64,000 nt of DNA from Epinephelus fuscoguttatus (GCF_011397635.1 NC_064773.1:20624449-20688448); one strand, 5' to 3'. Counted from the stretch's first letter, positions 36,401 through 51,800 are shown. Notes: generated by a model not told the origin, from the letters alone. Numbers and translations are program-made.

Positions 36401-39340
36401 TAGCATTTACAGTTACATATTGAAGAGTGACATGAGGCTTTGTTGGTATGAGCAAACTAAGAAAACCACTGTATATACAGTATATACTTGTCAACCCTCC
36501 ATTCTACAGGCAGCCCCAGCACTGTTTGAGCCGTGTTCATGAGCAAAAAGTGTTTTTGCTTAGTCTTTCTTTTGTTTCATTTTGTTTTGGAGACTGAAAA
36601 TAAAAGTCGACCTAATTTTTTCAGCATAACTCCCTGCCAGTGTGATGTTTTTATCCTCGAGTCTCATTATGCGTCCCTGCACCTCACCTTGCAACACATG
36701 TCAGTAGCTACTTAGCACAATCATTACTGCTTTGCCCACAGCGTCTTTAACAGGCGGCTCGCTCAGTGTGTGACGTGCACTTGTAGATAAAATATAGGCC
36801 TATATTAATGAAGGTTCATTAGTACGGTTTTGTATTTCTCTGTAATGTAGCACAGTGTTAACAATGTTACTGATACTATTCTTTCTCACACCTTCAAATC
36901 AAACCAATGTGTTGCCCCACCCAAAATATATAATAGCTAGTAGCTCAAAGTCTGCCGCTACACATGACAAATACGGCTGCTGTTACCTGTAAAGGTGCAC
37001 TTACTGGAGGTTGAGGAAATGTATGAGATGTGCCAACATGCATGTGTGTGTGAGAGAGGATCACATTTTGTCAGCTGGCATATATACAGCTGTATTTGAC
37101 CCGGACATTTGAAAAATTTGTCTTGTTCTCGTTTGTGAATCGGCTGCACTGGTTCTGGGTCACGACTGAGTGGGTTCAGGCTGCAGTTCATTCTGCGCTG
37201 AAGCGATTCTGATAGTTTCAAACCATGCAGGGACACACTGTTATCTCTGTGGCCCAGAAAGACCGCTGATATCTCTATTTCCTCTGAGTGCACACACACA
37301 CACACACATGCATTCATAGTCACATACAAATACACACATATAGCACACAGACATTCACAAAAACACACATGTATACACACGCTGTTTGGGCACACAGAAC
37401 TGCACCCTACAGAGACGTGCTGACACTCACACAGCGCTCACAAATACTGTTAAATACACAAACTGTGGAACCGTGAAAGACTGTTCAAAGAGGTAGAATA
37501 TGAACTTACACAAATTCATACTTCGTGGAAACCAAACAAACACTAATGCATGTATTCAGCACACACTGACACACCCTCTTCACAACATACACCAATCAGA
37601 GATGAAACAACGAGACACATCTGAAGAAGAAGTGAGTGAGTCGCAGCACCAAACGGCACCATGTCACACACTCATTTAACAGCCTCTGATGAAAAACCAC
37701 TGAGTTCCCTTTACTGAAAATAAGCCTTATCTACAGGATCACTCAGCAGTGCCCCTCTGTGGCCATCCAAGTGTACTGCATACACCCTGCAAGCAATTGC
37801 ACAACCTAAGATTATAGATAACTGTGTCATGATACACTTTCTTAACCTTTATCAGAACACTTAATTTGCTACTGATTTCCAGTCAAATCACTGTACTTGT
37901 CAAGTATCCGCTCAGCATATTTTGGGTTTAGCTCTGCTGGAATAGTGGCTGACTGGCTGTAATGTTGTCATTGAAGCCATGGTGTCATATTGAGATTTAC
38001 AGCATGCATATCTTATAATATTGCTGATTTGTTTGGTTGTTTTTGTTTTGTGTTGTTGTTTATTTCTAGGTCACACCAATGCAACAACAGCAAGCTATTA
38101 TTATTACAAGTAACCAGGAAACCATAACAGGAAGTGGTGTCAGAGATGCTTCATCAACAGACCTAATTTCTTCACTCAAGCCTACTGTACTTAAATGCAG
38201 CATGAACATTGTGTTTATGATACAGGCTATCTTTAGTCACACAGGTGTAGGTACCTATGACACGTGATTTAATAATTCTGATGAAAGACAAAATAGTTTA
38301 CCACATTTTTTTTAAATAAATGAGTTCATTGAGATATTGGTCCATCATAGCAGCACAGCAATCTGCTGTAATTATCATTAATGACTTGTAATTGAACAGC
38401 GTCAGGACGTCGCAGGGGGACGTGAGTTCAATTAAAAACCGCAACACAGCCTAAACGCCCCGTCTCCACCACAGCTCTACAGCTACACCGCCTCCTCCAT
38501 CAGTTTCCCCCTTATGCTGCCTTCAGGTGCTGTTGGAAATTTACATATGAAATTTACATTAAAAGACTGTGACCCCCACACATCTTTGTTTCTAGTTTGC
38601 GTTTTATGGTTTGTTGACCTTTTGACCTCATGCATGCGGCACATACAGCAACTAAACAGGCAGCTTTTGTTTCATACATCATGCTCATAGTTAGCCTGTA
38701 GCCGTTAGTGTCTGTTCATAGTGCTCACAACTCCTGTACTGTAGTTTGTCTTCAGATAAGTTTGCCTTATGTCATTCTAATTTCTATTTCGTTGAGTTCC
38801 CAGCTGCTGGAAAGACATCTTGCCAGGCCGGAGCACAAGAAGTGCCCCCCTTAAGCAGCGCTCTTAAACACAGGAAGTGGCCAATCACAGTGTACCAGCA
38901 GAGCTGCATTCCTCAGTGGTTGTTCCTCGATCTCGGCTTGTGCCCAAAGGTGACGGGGCCTTTGCTGTTAGAGCCTCCAGACTCTGAAACACTCACCATC
39001 TTTTAAATCCCTTCTGACAACTTTCTTTAATAGGAAAGAAATTATGATTATTTTGCCAGGTTTTTTATCCTCTTTTTAAATTCTTCTTTATCCCCCAGGG
39101 TTTTTTCTTTATTTATTAAAACTTAGTTGTTGTATCATTTTTACGTGTGTGCCATGTTAAGGAGGGGTCGGGACTTGTGGTTTTGAGATTTTGCTCATTT
39201 CTTCTGACTATATTAGAATGTTGCTGCTTTTATTTTGGACAATTGCTTAAATATTTATACTGAATGACTAATTGTTCTGTTTTGTTTTATTTGCAGTTTA
39301 GCAGGTAGCGTTTGTCTTCGTATTATCCCCTTTGTTTCAA
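33477..39340. other. Intergenic DNA, no gene recognised
   Basis: AT-rich, with small CA tracts (33650, 37290-37380) and the repeat-like block at 35500-35780. No coding pattern. Confidence 0.45.
35500..35780 (+). repeat. Probable dispersed fish repeat
   Basis: AAAGGGACAGTGCACCC, GGAGATATCAGCCGTAGAGA, TGGCACTCGGCTTGTGGTGC and then TTAGGGCTGCCCTCTAATAC look like two abutting transposon-derived repeats. This rests on remembered fish repeats only. Confidence 0.3.
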
Positions 39341-39500
39341 TAGAAATAATGGACGTAGCCACTGTGACACATCACCTGTTGGTTTGTAGACTGCTGTTTT
39401 GAAGCCTCGAGATTGGCATTTTAGCCGTCGTCATCTTGGATTTCTGCAACCAGACGTGCAAATATGGCACCGGGCTTTGCCATGTTAGATCGACGCTAAC
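39341..39500 (-). repeat. Dispersed repeat family A, inverted partial copy
   Basis: AATAATGGACGTAGCCA, GTTGGTTTGTAGACT, CTGTTTTGAAGCCTCGAG and CATCTTGG are the reverse complement of the 3' part of copies 1 and 3. Confidence 0.55.
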
Positions 39501-40539
39501 AAAGCTAGCTTCCGTAATGTGAGGTAAACTTTAGAGATATGTATTAAAGTCATCTTGGTGACGTTAGCTAATTGCATACATGTCCACATTTGGCAGATAT
39601 CACATATAAGGAGTAACCTTAACGTTACTGTGGTGTTAGCTGAAGTTAATGTTACCGTGTGTAAGTTAATGTTAAAGTGTGTGGTGTGTTAGCATAATTG
39701 AAATAATGTGGTGTAGGTTAGATTTTAGTTTTAGTTGACCTCTTTTATGGCACAGTACTTTGTTATATTTTGTACTTTTGAGGCAAATAAAACCCTCTTT
39801 TTTTGAAAATCCACCTGTCTCTCTTCAGGCCAGCTCGGTCCTTCAACTGCATAACAGACACACCTGAATCTATCATATTAAATATTTATATCAGGAGTAA
39901 CATAGTTGTGGTCTGTGAATACTTTTCTTATCATATCCAAGCTGCTGAGATGACATTTAATAAGCAGCGAGCACGCTGCATCAGTTATTTGTTAAATTTA
40001 TGCTTTATCATAATGTTATTTAGACTAATGTATGAAAAACATAAATTACCAGCACATTTAAATCTCTAGTGCTTGGACTGAAAAGAAAAACTTTACAAAT
40101 GAGTTACTACAGCATGTTATTATTTTAAATTGAGTCTTTTTAAAGGAACCCCACAGAGTCTTTGACCACTAGTGGCACCACAGAGCTGTGTTTTTACAAG
40201 GACGCACATGTACAAGCATGCAAGAGGTGCAATTAACGTCCTGGCAGATCGGTGGTTGGTGACGGTTGCATGTCAACGAGTGTGGCATTGTGTCCTCCGA
40301 AGGGCAGGGCAGAAGATTGCTAGCTTGTAAACACAGATATAAACAATGCATTCAGATTAAGCTGTGTCTCATAAGGAAGGAAATGCACTAAACAGGAGGA
40401 TGGTGAGTCACGCTAAATATAAACACGACTTCTGTTTGCTCCAAAGAAAACACTGTGGGACATTTTAAAGCGTAAATGTCAACAGAAGTTTTGTTTGCTC
40501 ACAAAACACGCTCTAATGGACATTTTTGAGCGTCCCAAG

Positions 40540-41790
<1,251 letters not shown>

Positions 41791-41853
41791 TTTTAATAGT
41801 CTGGCTCAAGTGAGAGCTATGAAGAAACAAGTAGGCATTATTTTATTCTAATT

Positions 41854-41859
41854 AATAAA
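41854..41859 (+). promoter_or_regulatory. Candidate poly(A) signal of tmem229a
   Basis: AATAAA lies 64 bases after the TMEM229A stop codon, in an AT-rich stretch. It is the first canonical hexamer downstream. The real 3' end could be farther away. Confidence 0.45.
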
Positions 41860-43765
41860 TTATTACATCAAACTGATTTGATGAGAAAAAGCATAAAAGC
41901 TGATATTTTAGAAAGAGCAAGAGATAAAATGGTATAATGTGGGACCATTTTGGCCTTAAAAGGTCTGGATTTCACATATCAAAGTATTTAAGATACTTCT
42001 ACTCTTTGGACTGTTGGTCAGCAATATGTTGCCATGACAACAGATACTGAGATGTTGAATACAGGATTCAACATTTTGTGCAATTCATATTTTCAGTAAT
42101 TCAAGAGTTACTCCAGGGTCCACACACTTGGTACCAATACGCAGATGAGACACTTTCCAGTCGCCAGCTCTGCAGCACCTGATGTTTCTGGGTCCAGTAA
42201 TGCAGATAAAACACAACCGAGGACCCCGAATTGTTGACCTAGTCTGTTTAAATTCAGTTAACCTACTGCCATTTTTATCTCTCTGATGTAAAGTACAGTT
42301 GTAATAGTAATATTTTACAAGTCCTCATGGCTCTGGACGTGTGAACATCCTGTTTTTTTATGATTGCAGTGGCAGACCGACCATCGAATACATGACATGC
42401 ATCGTGGCAGCTCTAGTTTGAGTTGGACTGCTTCATTTCCATATGCATTGCATGCTTTAACTATAGCTCATATCTGCATGCTAAGAAGTACAAAATTAAA
42501 TAACATGCAGAAGGTTTGTAGATTAGATAATATGATATTCAGAAGTCTGTATTTTTAGGACTAAAAACACACGAACGTCCCATCTTTCATGCAAGCAGTC
42601 AGTCTCTAAATGTTAATTTCTTTTTCTGTTCAATGCTAATTCACATTTAGAAACAAATCGTCTTGTTAATATGACCCCCGACTAATGCATGGCAACTATT
42701 AGAGCAGAGATAAACCCAGTCATATATGTAGCAAGGAAACCTGTAGCTGAATGGATATGAGGAGCTGAGTGAGATTTTACTGTGAATCTTTTATGAACCA
42801 AACGTTACTTTGCTGGAGTGCCTTCCTGTGAAAACGGTGTCAACCTGACTCAAACGAACACGGCTCAGCGTCCATGGGCTCCCGTTTTTATATTAGTAGC
42901 ACCAAAATGATCGATATAACTACAGCTGATCAAATTTACAGATTTCTATGTCCAACACAAAAAAAAACAGAATAGTACAGACTTATTGTAGATTCATAAG
43001 GAACCATTTTTAGTGAAATACTCCCTAGATAAACTCCAACATCGTGCACTGTGTAGAGCATATTCTGACACCCAAATTTGTTTTACAACGGTTTATGCCT
43101 TACTAACAAAACAAACCAATCTTAGTACCTTGCACTGTGACTAAATACATGGTGGTGAATCTTAGCAAACTTGTCTACTCTATGCGAGTCACTCTGTGAG
43201 GTAACTAACCATCTTTAGAAATTACGTGGCTGATAAACTGATGGGTTTGCCAGCAGTTTAGTTTTAGTAGAATTTAAACTTGGTGCTGGAATCATTCCTG
43301 ACAGTCACGAAGAAACCCTTCATTTCTTTATGATTAGAAAATATTTTGTATCGATCACAACTATAGATTCTGATAATTTGCATTAACTTGTTGTAGGAAT
43401 GAGTAGTGTTATCTGAATATCTAGATACGCCTGTGGTTTAATGGATGCAAAGCTTGAATGATTTTAAAAACTGTTGTTTTTTTAAATAATCATCAGTAAT
43501 ATGGATATAATGACAAAGTGGGTAAAGGCAAATAATAGAACAGCTAGAACAATCTGATAAGTTCAGAAAATTACATCACTTTACTGTAACGTAGCCTTTA
43601 AAATCAAGTAAAAGACATCTTGATATAATAGCGATACATGCTCAGCCTTCTCTTATACACTGTGGGACTGACACTGAAACTGTTGTACATCATTAAATAT
43701 ATTAGAATCATTCACTTTAGATTCTTAAAATAAGAAACTAGATTTTCTTCCTGTGTGTGGATGAG
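41860..43765. other. 3' flank of tmem229a, no gene recognised
   Basis: AT-rich sequence with no frame above about 65 residues. It may include the rest of the tmem229a 3' UTR. Confidence 0.4.
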
Positions 43766-45057
43766 TAGGTATGGGCATTTTAAGTAACTTCAGTTTTCAA
43801 GTACTCACCTTAAGTTATTATAGAGCACTCGAGTACTCGTTCAAAAAATAATAATGCAAAAATAGAAATGTAAAATGGCCAACAAAGGGAAACAAGAGCT
43901 ATTTGCTATCATTTATTTGACTTCTATTAGCCTATCAAACCATAAATTCAAAGTTAACATAAGAAAAATCAGCAGACTTCCTGTCGAAAGGTTCTCTCCT
44001 CCCGCTCAGTTCAGCATCTGCCCGCTTAGCACGAGCTAATACTGTAGCAACGGCTAACATCTGACACCACGCCATTTAAAGGTCCCAATAAAATCATGCC
44101 AACTAAGAAGCGGTTCAACTGCGTCATTAATTAAACCCGCTAAAAAACGTTAGGTATCATTAGCCATGTGATGCTAACAGTTAGCCCTTTCACTGTGTGT
44201 GTAGCCCCTTTAACACTGCCTCTACAAAGCAGGAATTTCACATCATTATGCCGCCTTGCCGATCTGTGTAAAAGTTACAACCACAAAATGGGGAGAAGGG
44301 AGTTGTCCTATCTTTAAGCCAGCATCAGAGGTAATAACAGCACCAAAACGATTCTTTATAAATGGGACAGTGGCATGTGTGTGACGTTTTTGCAACCCAC
44401 CATGGAGGATTAATAAAGTAGCTGGGAGCAATTAGCAACTAATTCAAAAAAGAAGAACAGCAGACAAACATGTCCGCTAATTTGGGAAAAAATGTGGTTC
44501 GGGAGCTCCTTACCCTCCAAGCAGAGGGTGAGATGAGCCACCATATAACTGAGACAGTAAATGATTGTTGTTGCCATGTTATACCATTGCTTGAAGCTGT
44601 TGCGTAACATGTCACGCTTGTTACACCCCTATTTATTCCATAGTATGCTATCTAAAATCAGACACTGGAATGGCATGATGGCCCTGTTGTTCGGTACAAA
44701 GTAAAAATGCAAAGGTGGCATGAAAAAGGGCCTTTCTGGCAGCCTTAAAGCGCAATCTTTGTGTCAGAGGGTTTGTGTGTGCAGGTGGACTCTCACCAAC
44801 TGCACCCTGTTGCAGAGCTCACACTCCTGCAGCAGTAGTCTCATGATAAAGAGAGACTGACAGCAGGGCAAGGAGGTGCTGAGTGAACAAATAAAATGCA
44901 TGCAGCTCTTAAAAAAAGTAAGATCTTACCCATTCAAAATAGTAACAGAAATATATAGAGGTCAAATTCACATGTGAGAGGGTCAACATTGCTTACTTTA
45001 TACTGTAAACGAGTGCTGATGTCCAAGCTAGTACTTGAGTACTCATGCCCATTCCTA
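43766..45057. mobile_element. Degenerate DNA transposon with TAGGWATGGGCAT ends
   Basis: Left TAGGTATGGGCAT, right (reverse complement) TAGGAATGGGCAT. GAGTACTCG-type motifs lie near both ends, as in fish hAT elements. The flanks show no duplication. The interior holds a possible Myb/SANT relic (44470-44608) and no intact gene. Confidence 0.55.
44470..44608 (+). pseudogene. Possible Myb/SANT-like domain relic of a PIF/Harbinger-type element
   Basis: From ATG at 44470 the frame reads VVRELLTLQAEGEM, HHITETVNDC and onward for 46 residues to a stop. The EVRELL-TLRAE pattern resembles the Myb/SANT protein encoded beside PIF/Harbinger transposases. It is short, and the expected Trp before VRELL is missing, so this is tentative. 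Confidence 0.35.
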
Positions 45058-47016
45058 ATATTTAGAAGGGTAACTGGCACAGGCATTATCATTTACTTTA
45101 TCAACAAAAAGAGGCATCCAGCACAAAAGGTTTACAGTCAGCCCTACCTGTGGCTGGTGTGTTTGGGGGTTTTTTTGGTCCAACTTGGCAGCTATAGAGG
45201 TTCTTAACCATTTGCATTCACTGAACCACAGAGTGAATGACTTTGTACATCGTTAAGACTGTAGCTGTTTTACTCATTCTTTTCTTTGTGCTGTGTTACC
45301 TGTTTTGAAAAAGACCAAACTGCTTTTAGAAACTTGATTTGACTTGTAATGGCATGTACTGTACGACTTAACGACTTAATTAAATCTGAAATTTTCCTGT
45401 GACACAACTGGCATTCCTTCATTTCTTTACTTTATTATTGGACAGTACCATTTACATTATTCAGCAGAGCTCTGGGGATTAATGTTTCACAGTGTAACGC
45501 TGAACTGAAGAGAGATTGTGCAATAATGAGGAACAATTCAGTTTCTCTTTAATCGTAGTTGATGCCTTGTTTGTTTTATCTCTAGTTAAAACATTCAGTG
45601 TCATAGGGGAGCAATAAAAAAGGTCTTCAACCTATTTTCAGACTGACTCATAACTGTCAACATATCTCATCTAAGGCATGAAACAAGTCTCGGCAAAAAT
45701 CCAAAACAAAGTCAGAGGACATAAACAACATGACAGGTAACATTGGCTTTATGCCTGTAAATTACTTTGTATACTAGAACATGCACATCAGTTCCTGGTT
45801 CACACAAGGGCTTGCAGTCTTTCTCATTACTGCTTCCTTGTTGAGATATTGTCGTGATAAAATACACATGACACAATTTAGGAAGGAACCAAGTAAGTTC
45901 AACACAGATTCCACAGTTTAAACCTTTAACTGAGGTAACTATCTGTCCAGAACTTACAGGGACATTTTAGTTTTTCTGATGCTCTCTGTAGCATCACAAG
46001 TAGCTGTAAGTGGTTAAAACTGAGCTGCAAAGCTAACACTGTGTCAAATCATATTATCTCTCTCTTTAAACCACCTTGGAGATCATTTTGACGCAAGCAA
46101 ACATAGAAATCCAGACTCGCCTCACACGCTCACCACCCAGAGGACACCATTAATACACCAATGGCCTACAGTATCTGCTGACAACACCACTATGGGAATA
46201 TTACACACTAACTCCTCCATAAAGACTCATTAGCACTCTCATTTACAACTATATGACTTCTGTGCACAAAGTGAAAACACAGTTTGATGGAGATGAAAAC
46301 AGGAAGTGAGATGCAACAGTTTGACTGCTAATTAGCATCACCATTAGCCACTATTAGCTATCTCTCCACTAGTACAACACCTGCAAATCTTATCTTAATG
46401 TAGGTTGACCAGTCCATTAACCTGTAAATATTTTTTCACATTAACACTGACTCAAATGCCAATATGTCTAAAGTGAAATAGGCCACCACTATTTGTGACA
46501 CACAGAAACTTAGCTAACATTAGCTAACACTCAACTCTTCAGCCCTGTACTTCTTTTTTAGCGTTTATAAACCCGCTTTAGGGGTTTTACTGCACATTTA
46601 CTGCTTATTTATGTACCCCAGGTATCAGCAACCTTGTTTCCAGTGGCAAATGGCTTTAAAAAGCCACAATAAAAAACACAATACACCACCAACCTCGATA
46701 CCAAAGAAAAACTAAAGTTAGCTATTAGCTGCTAAACAGTCTGACAAGCTAACAAGCTAGTTTATTCTCCCAGAGATTAGAGACCAAAACAGAGTGAAAG
46801 GAAGATTGAATATTAGTACTTACATTTGTCTTTGTGCCAGAAACATGTCCTCAAATGAATGGTAATGTCGCTCCATGTCTGCTGAATGTGTAAGTAGGTA
46901 ACTGCTTGCTAACAATTTAGCTAGCAGCTGAAATAGCCTGACAAGGTGACAAAAGCTTAGCTAGCTGCCTGTGGAGTTCTTTTGTCCTCTAGTGGCCTAA
47001 AAATGAATTACACCCA
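45058..47016. other. Space between the two convergent genes, no gene recognised
   Basis: AT-rich non-coding sequence with scattered TTAGCTA motifs near 46320-46950 and no coding signal. Confidence 0.4.
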
Positions 47017-47228
47017 CACAGGTGTTTCCACTTATCTGATTAGACCTCAGCACAGGTTGAAGGTGGGTATACAGTGTTGTAATTAGTAACTGTATCTATG
47101 CGTCTGTTATCATGACTGTGACTATGACAAAGTAAAGAGAATAAAAAAAAGGCTTCCCAGTGTAGTCTGCACATGGTCACACAGTGCTGTGAGGTTCTAA
47201 TCAGGCAATATAAGTGGAAACACCTGTG
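47017..47228. mobile_element. 212-bp hairpin MITE with CACAGGTGTTTCCACTTAT ends
   Basis: Left CACAGGTGTTTCCACTTAT at 47017 and its reverse complement ending at 47228. A second inner match, TGATTAGA(A)CCTCA, continues the hairpin. No coding sequence. Confidence 0.7.
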
Positions 47229-48129
47229 GGGTCAAGCGGCAACCTCAGGGGCCGAAAAATAAAGCCAGCACAGAAGTGCCACAAGCTGCATTTCCTCAAA
47301 TGGCCACTAGAGGCTGGCTCCAAAAGTCAATCCCTATAGACCCCATGTTAAAATGCCCACCTTTACAGCAGAAATAGACATGGTTACAGCCTGGTACAAA
47401 AATTGTTTTGCTGTCTATGGCTAATTTCCCCATCCATGACAGCAGTACAGGAGATGAATTTTTATCTAACTCACTTATTAAATTATGTTAAGGCTTATGG
47501 GGCTTAAACACACTGCTGCCCCCAGTCAGTTCAATGAGGTGAAAGTGGCAGAGAGGAAGCAGTTTCACACATGGCAATAGGAGTATGAAGCAGTTGCCTC
47601 CCACTTGTACTCGTATAGTTTTTGCTCTACCACAAAGAGTTCACCATGTTGAACTTCTTGCAGTTGCCACCTGGCTTTGGCCGATCAAATAGTAGCAATC
47701 AAGGAGGCAGAAAGAAGACAAGATGGAGGAGCTGATAATGTTGGTGTTAAAGTGCCAGCAACTTATAACCCGTCATTGCAGCTGCAAACCATAGCAGCAG
47801 CAGCAGCAGCAGCCACTTTTAAAAATGCTTCGCTTTTTGAGGGAATGCTCAAGGGCGGTTACCATGTGATAGTGTGAAAGCAGCTTTAAAGTTATGCATA
47901 ATTAAGGGGCGTGGCTGCTTAGAGTGACAGGGTGTTTGCAAATAATATCCCTGGGCTCTGAGTCTGATCCATCCGTTGCTCCTCCCCAACTCCACCCTCT
48001 TGTCAAAATATAGTCACTTCTGGCCCCCAAAAATCCAAAATGGCGACCCCCAAAAGGCTTCAAAACTCGAGTCTACAAACCAATGGGCGACGTCACGATG
48101 GCTACGTCCATTATTTATACAGTCTATGG
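47229..48129 (+). repeat. Dispersed repeat family A, copy 1 (with internal insertion)
   Basis: Shares with copy 49783-50261: AAGCCA-CACAGAAGT, GAGGCTGGCTCCAAAAGT, TTTACAGCAGAAATA, ACAGCCTGGTACAAAA and the end TACAGTCTATGG. About 390 bp (about 47493-47890) are extra relative to that copy. This includes a CAG run and near-inverted AAGCAGTTTCACACATGG / CCATGTGATAGTGTGAAAGC ends, so a small transposon probably inserted. Confidence 0.65.
47794..47813 (+). repeat. (CAG)n run
   Basis: Six CAG units inside the insertion in repeat family A copy 1. Confidence 0.85.
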
Positions 48130-48410
48130 TGGGGGTGCACCAAGGAGTGGGCAACTTCATCATTTGTTTATGTGCTAACAAATGCACCTTTTACACCAGG
48201 ATATGAATATAGTCCATAAACCCTACCCAAGCAAGTAAACAAAGCACATGTGAGCTAATTTGTTTAATCACCTTTTTTAGACTGGATTTTTAACAGAAGT
48301 CTTCATTCACACAGTCTTCGTCTGTTCTCTGTATTGTGAAAGGCAAGTTCAACATTGACATAACAACACTCTGGCCACCTGTGTCTCTTTTCAGGTATTT
48401 ACATATACAG

Positions 48411-48776
48411 TCAAATCATATACAAATGCCCAATGGAAATAATATTGTCACAGCTGATAATGACTTGATATAGCACGGTGTGTGTGTTCATAAGTTTGAT
48501 TAGAGATTGGGCAAACGCCTGTTCTTTGGCAAGACTATGGAAGATGTTACCTTCAGTCAGTGGTCCTAGTGTGCACACATTATATAGATGAGGTGATGCT
48601 TCCTGGGTCGTTTTAAAGGTGTAGTAATATGTAGTTCTGGAGAACGATAGTTGTTTATTAAATGTCTTTCCGAGGTCGTCAAATACAAACGCTATGGGTT
48701 GGTTGTGTTGAACTACCAACCCAAGGTCGACCTGGGAATGAGACTCAACAGCATACTGAACCTTTATTACTGCCAA
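48411..48776 (-). other. Unrecognised 121-residue open frame in the hyaluronidase 3' flank
   Basis: This frame starts 115 bases downstream of the hyaluronidase stop on the same strand. It has no recognisable domain, signal peptide or membrane segment, and it overlaps the likely 3' UTR. It is most likely a chance ORF, and is listed because it is one of the longer unassigned frames near a real gene. Confidence 0.15.
48654..48659 (-). promoter_or_regulatory. Candidate poly(A) signals of the hyaluronidase gene
   Basis: AATAAA on the minus strand lies about 235 bases after the stop codon. A second AATAAA is at 48763-48768, and an ATTAAA variant lies at 48880-48885, almost on the stop. Which is used cannot be told from sequence. 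Confidence 0.35.
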
Positions 48777-48891
48777 AGAAGGACTGGATATTTCTCAGGT
48801 CTGAATGTACTGTATGTACTGGTTTAGGTGGTGTATTCATGAAAAAAAGATATTGAGAAAAGAACTCTTGAGCAAACATTTTAATTCCAAG

Positions 48892-51800
48892 CTAAACTTT
48901 CAAGCTGTTTTTAACATCGTCCTTAGTAATACTGGTTTGTAGTGTATCGTCCACCATGGCTTTATTCAGGGCGTTAAACTTTTGGGACAGTCCTTGCTTC
49001 ACACTAAACATCAGGGCCTTGTCTAGCTCTTTGTCAGTCCTGGGAGAGCAGCTCAGTCCTTTGTAGCACTGACAGGTAAACCTCCTGCTCAAAGCCTTCA
49101 GGTCTGTGAGAGTGGGTCTCCCTAGGACAAGGTAGCGCTTCTGAACATGCAGGATCCTGAAATTCTCGGGGTTTAGGTGGAGGTAGTGATTGGAGTTGTA
49201 GTTCTTTCGGACGCAGCGACCATTCCCCCGACACAGGAAGTTGCTGCAGAGCTGGGCGGCTGTGGTGACATTGGTGATGTAAGGGTTGAGGGTGGAGGAG
49301 AGGTAGGATGACAGGGCTGCACAAGAAGTCTAGGGAGCAAAGGAAAGTGAGTGGAAAAAGGAACAAGAAGAGCAAGAAGGGAAAAGTTTTCAAAAGTAAA
49401 TATATGCTCTGTAAATTTATATACTGTGTAAATACAACTATATGTCTGAAACAGAACATTACAGCAAGTCAACAGCCCTAAGATAGTGTGTGTTGATATA
49501 AGGTAGAGAAAAAGGATATACTTTTATTAGCTTGACAAGAATTAGATGAGAGGACCAATACCACTCTCATAGTTGTTAGTTCAACAAGAAACTGAACCCA
49601 AGAAACTGTTAGATGAGCTTAAAGACTGGAATCATGGGGAAATAGCTAGCTTGCCTCTGTCAAACATATTGTACCTCATTTCTTTATGCTGTGCACAAAC
49701 TTAAGTGTAAAAACAACAGGATGGGTTAAGGAAATATTAATTCACAAAAAAATTACAATATTTCATCATAAAATAACCAAGCAGGAACCTCCGAGGCTAA
49801 AAAATGAAGCCACCACAGAAGTCCCAAAAACTGCAGTTCCTCTAATGACCACTTGAGGCTGGCTCCAAAAGTTAGTCAATCCTCATAGACCCCCCTGTGT
49901 TAAAGTGGCCAACTTTACAGCAGAAATAAAAATGTGTACAGCCTGGTACAAAACGGTTTTGTCCGCTATAGCTAATTTCAGCATTCATGACAACTGTACC
50001 AGGGGTGAATATTTATATAATGCACCCGTTTATATTTTATTAAGGCATAAAGTTATGCATATTTAAGGTATTTGAGTTACAGGTTTGTGGGGCACTGCTA
50101 CATTCTATGAGGCAGATCCACCCCTCAACCTCTAGTCCAAAAATAGCCTAGACATATCTGGCTCCAACACACCAAGATGGCAGGGACCGAAATGCTGAAC
50201 TCAAGGCTTCAAAACAGCAATGGGTAAAGTAGCTGCGTCCATTATTTTGTACAGTCTATGGGTGTAACCCTAGATTCACAGAGTATAGGCGCAGCTGTAG
50301 CTGTTGCTATTTCAGTGTGTTTTCAGTTCCTGAAAGTTAATTGTAACATTTTGGTTAAAAAAAAGTCTTGTTCAGAGTTTGATTGTACTGTAAGTAGCAG
50401 AGACTTAGAATTCTCAGAGTCTAAGAAGTTGGATATTAAGTTTTTCTGGTAAGTACATTGTTTTAATGGTTTTAAGCCTGTTTTTAGCATTATCACAGTT
50501 ACCCATAACTGTAAATGCACCATGCTAACCAAGCTTGCAGCTAGCGTTGGGGTTATCTCTACCCTCTTATCCAAATATGGTCACTTCTGGCTCCAAAAAA
50601 ACTAAGCTGCGACGGCCAAGCTTGAGGCTTCAAAACCAGAGTCCACAAACCAAGGGGTGATGTCACAATGGCTCCATCCATTATTTTTATACAGTCTATG
50701 ATAACATCATATGGACTGATTAATACTAACTTGAATTAACATGGCGAGGTCTCTTTCAGAAGACTTTAAACATCCAGTGAAAGTCACTATCAACAAGCTA
50801 GTCTTGGCTTCCCTGCCATGGATTAACTAATGTTGTTACAACCAACACAATCCATCAGTGCCTGTGCCGTTCAGGTATTGTTAGTGCGTCACAGAGACGA
50901 GCAGAGTCCTATATCATCTAATTGAACACATTGTCCCTGGTCTGACTACCTGCCACCAGTACACTGTCATGTCTTTCAGCAGTCCAGTGGAGGTCAGGGG
51001 GTGATGTTACCTGGTTGTCATAGTCAGCGCTGGCCCCCCATACGACAGCGCCAGACCCTCCTAGTGCTGCACTCTCCCCGATGGTGTTCACCAAGTCTCC
51101 CTGGATACAAATGGTTAAATATGTTCAATATGTAGATAGACAGAGACTGCCACACACATTAACAAATGAGACAATAATGTATGCATGCACACTGTGCTTC
51201 TTATTTCCCCCAAATCTCACCGTACAAGGTGAGAAGAGAGGTAAGGATTATGTGCTCAGGCGAGGTGTAACAACATCTGAGCAGGGTGTTGTTACACCAA
51301 GAAACCAAACTCCTCTTAAAACTGGACCTCAGGCTGAAAACACCTCACTGCTGGGATGAAGAAGTAACCTAAGATGTATCTAATCTTGTCAAGTGTGTGG
51401 TCGCTCTGTAACGAGTCGTTAAGAAAATGTAATCTGTTTGAATGGTGGATTTAATTATTGATTTATTTTTAGTGAGTGGTTGTCATCAGTACGTCTCCCA
51501 GTGACACCCCATGCTCTTAGAAAATACAAATAAATCCACATTTGAATGACTCTCATTCACCTGGCTGAGAAAGCGTCTGTTATGATCAACAAAGACAGGT
51601 CGCATGTAAGCAAACACGGGCACAGTGACACTCCTTTTAGGCAGGGCAGATACTCTCAAAGCTTCCTGGATGCGGTTTCTCACCATCAGGGCAGCTTTGG
51701 GATTGTCTGCCAGACTGACCTGGAACAGTGCAAGGACATTAATATTAGAGGTCACCTATCCATAACAAGTAAAACTTGCCTTACAGTCTAACCAACCTGC

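Noticed and set aside
49034..49472. Two long minus-strand frames across hyaluronidase exon 7
   Set aside because: They run through the acceptor and are out of frame with the conserved EGF-like cysteines. The third frame, joined at 49329, is the real one.
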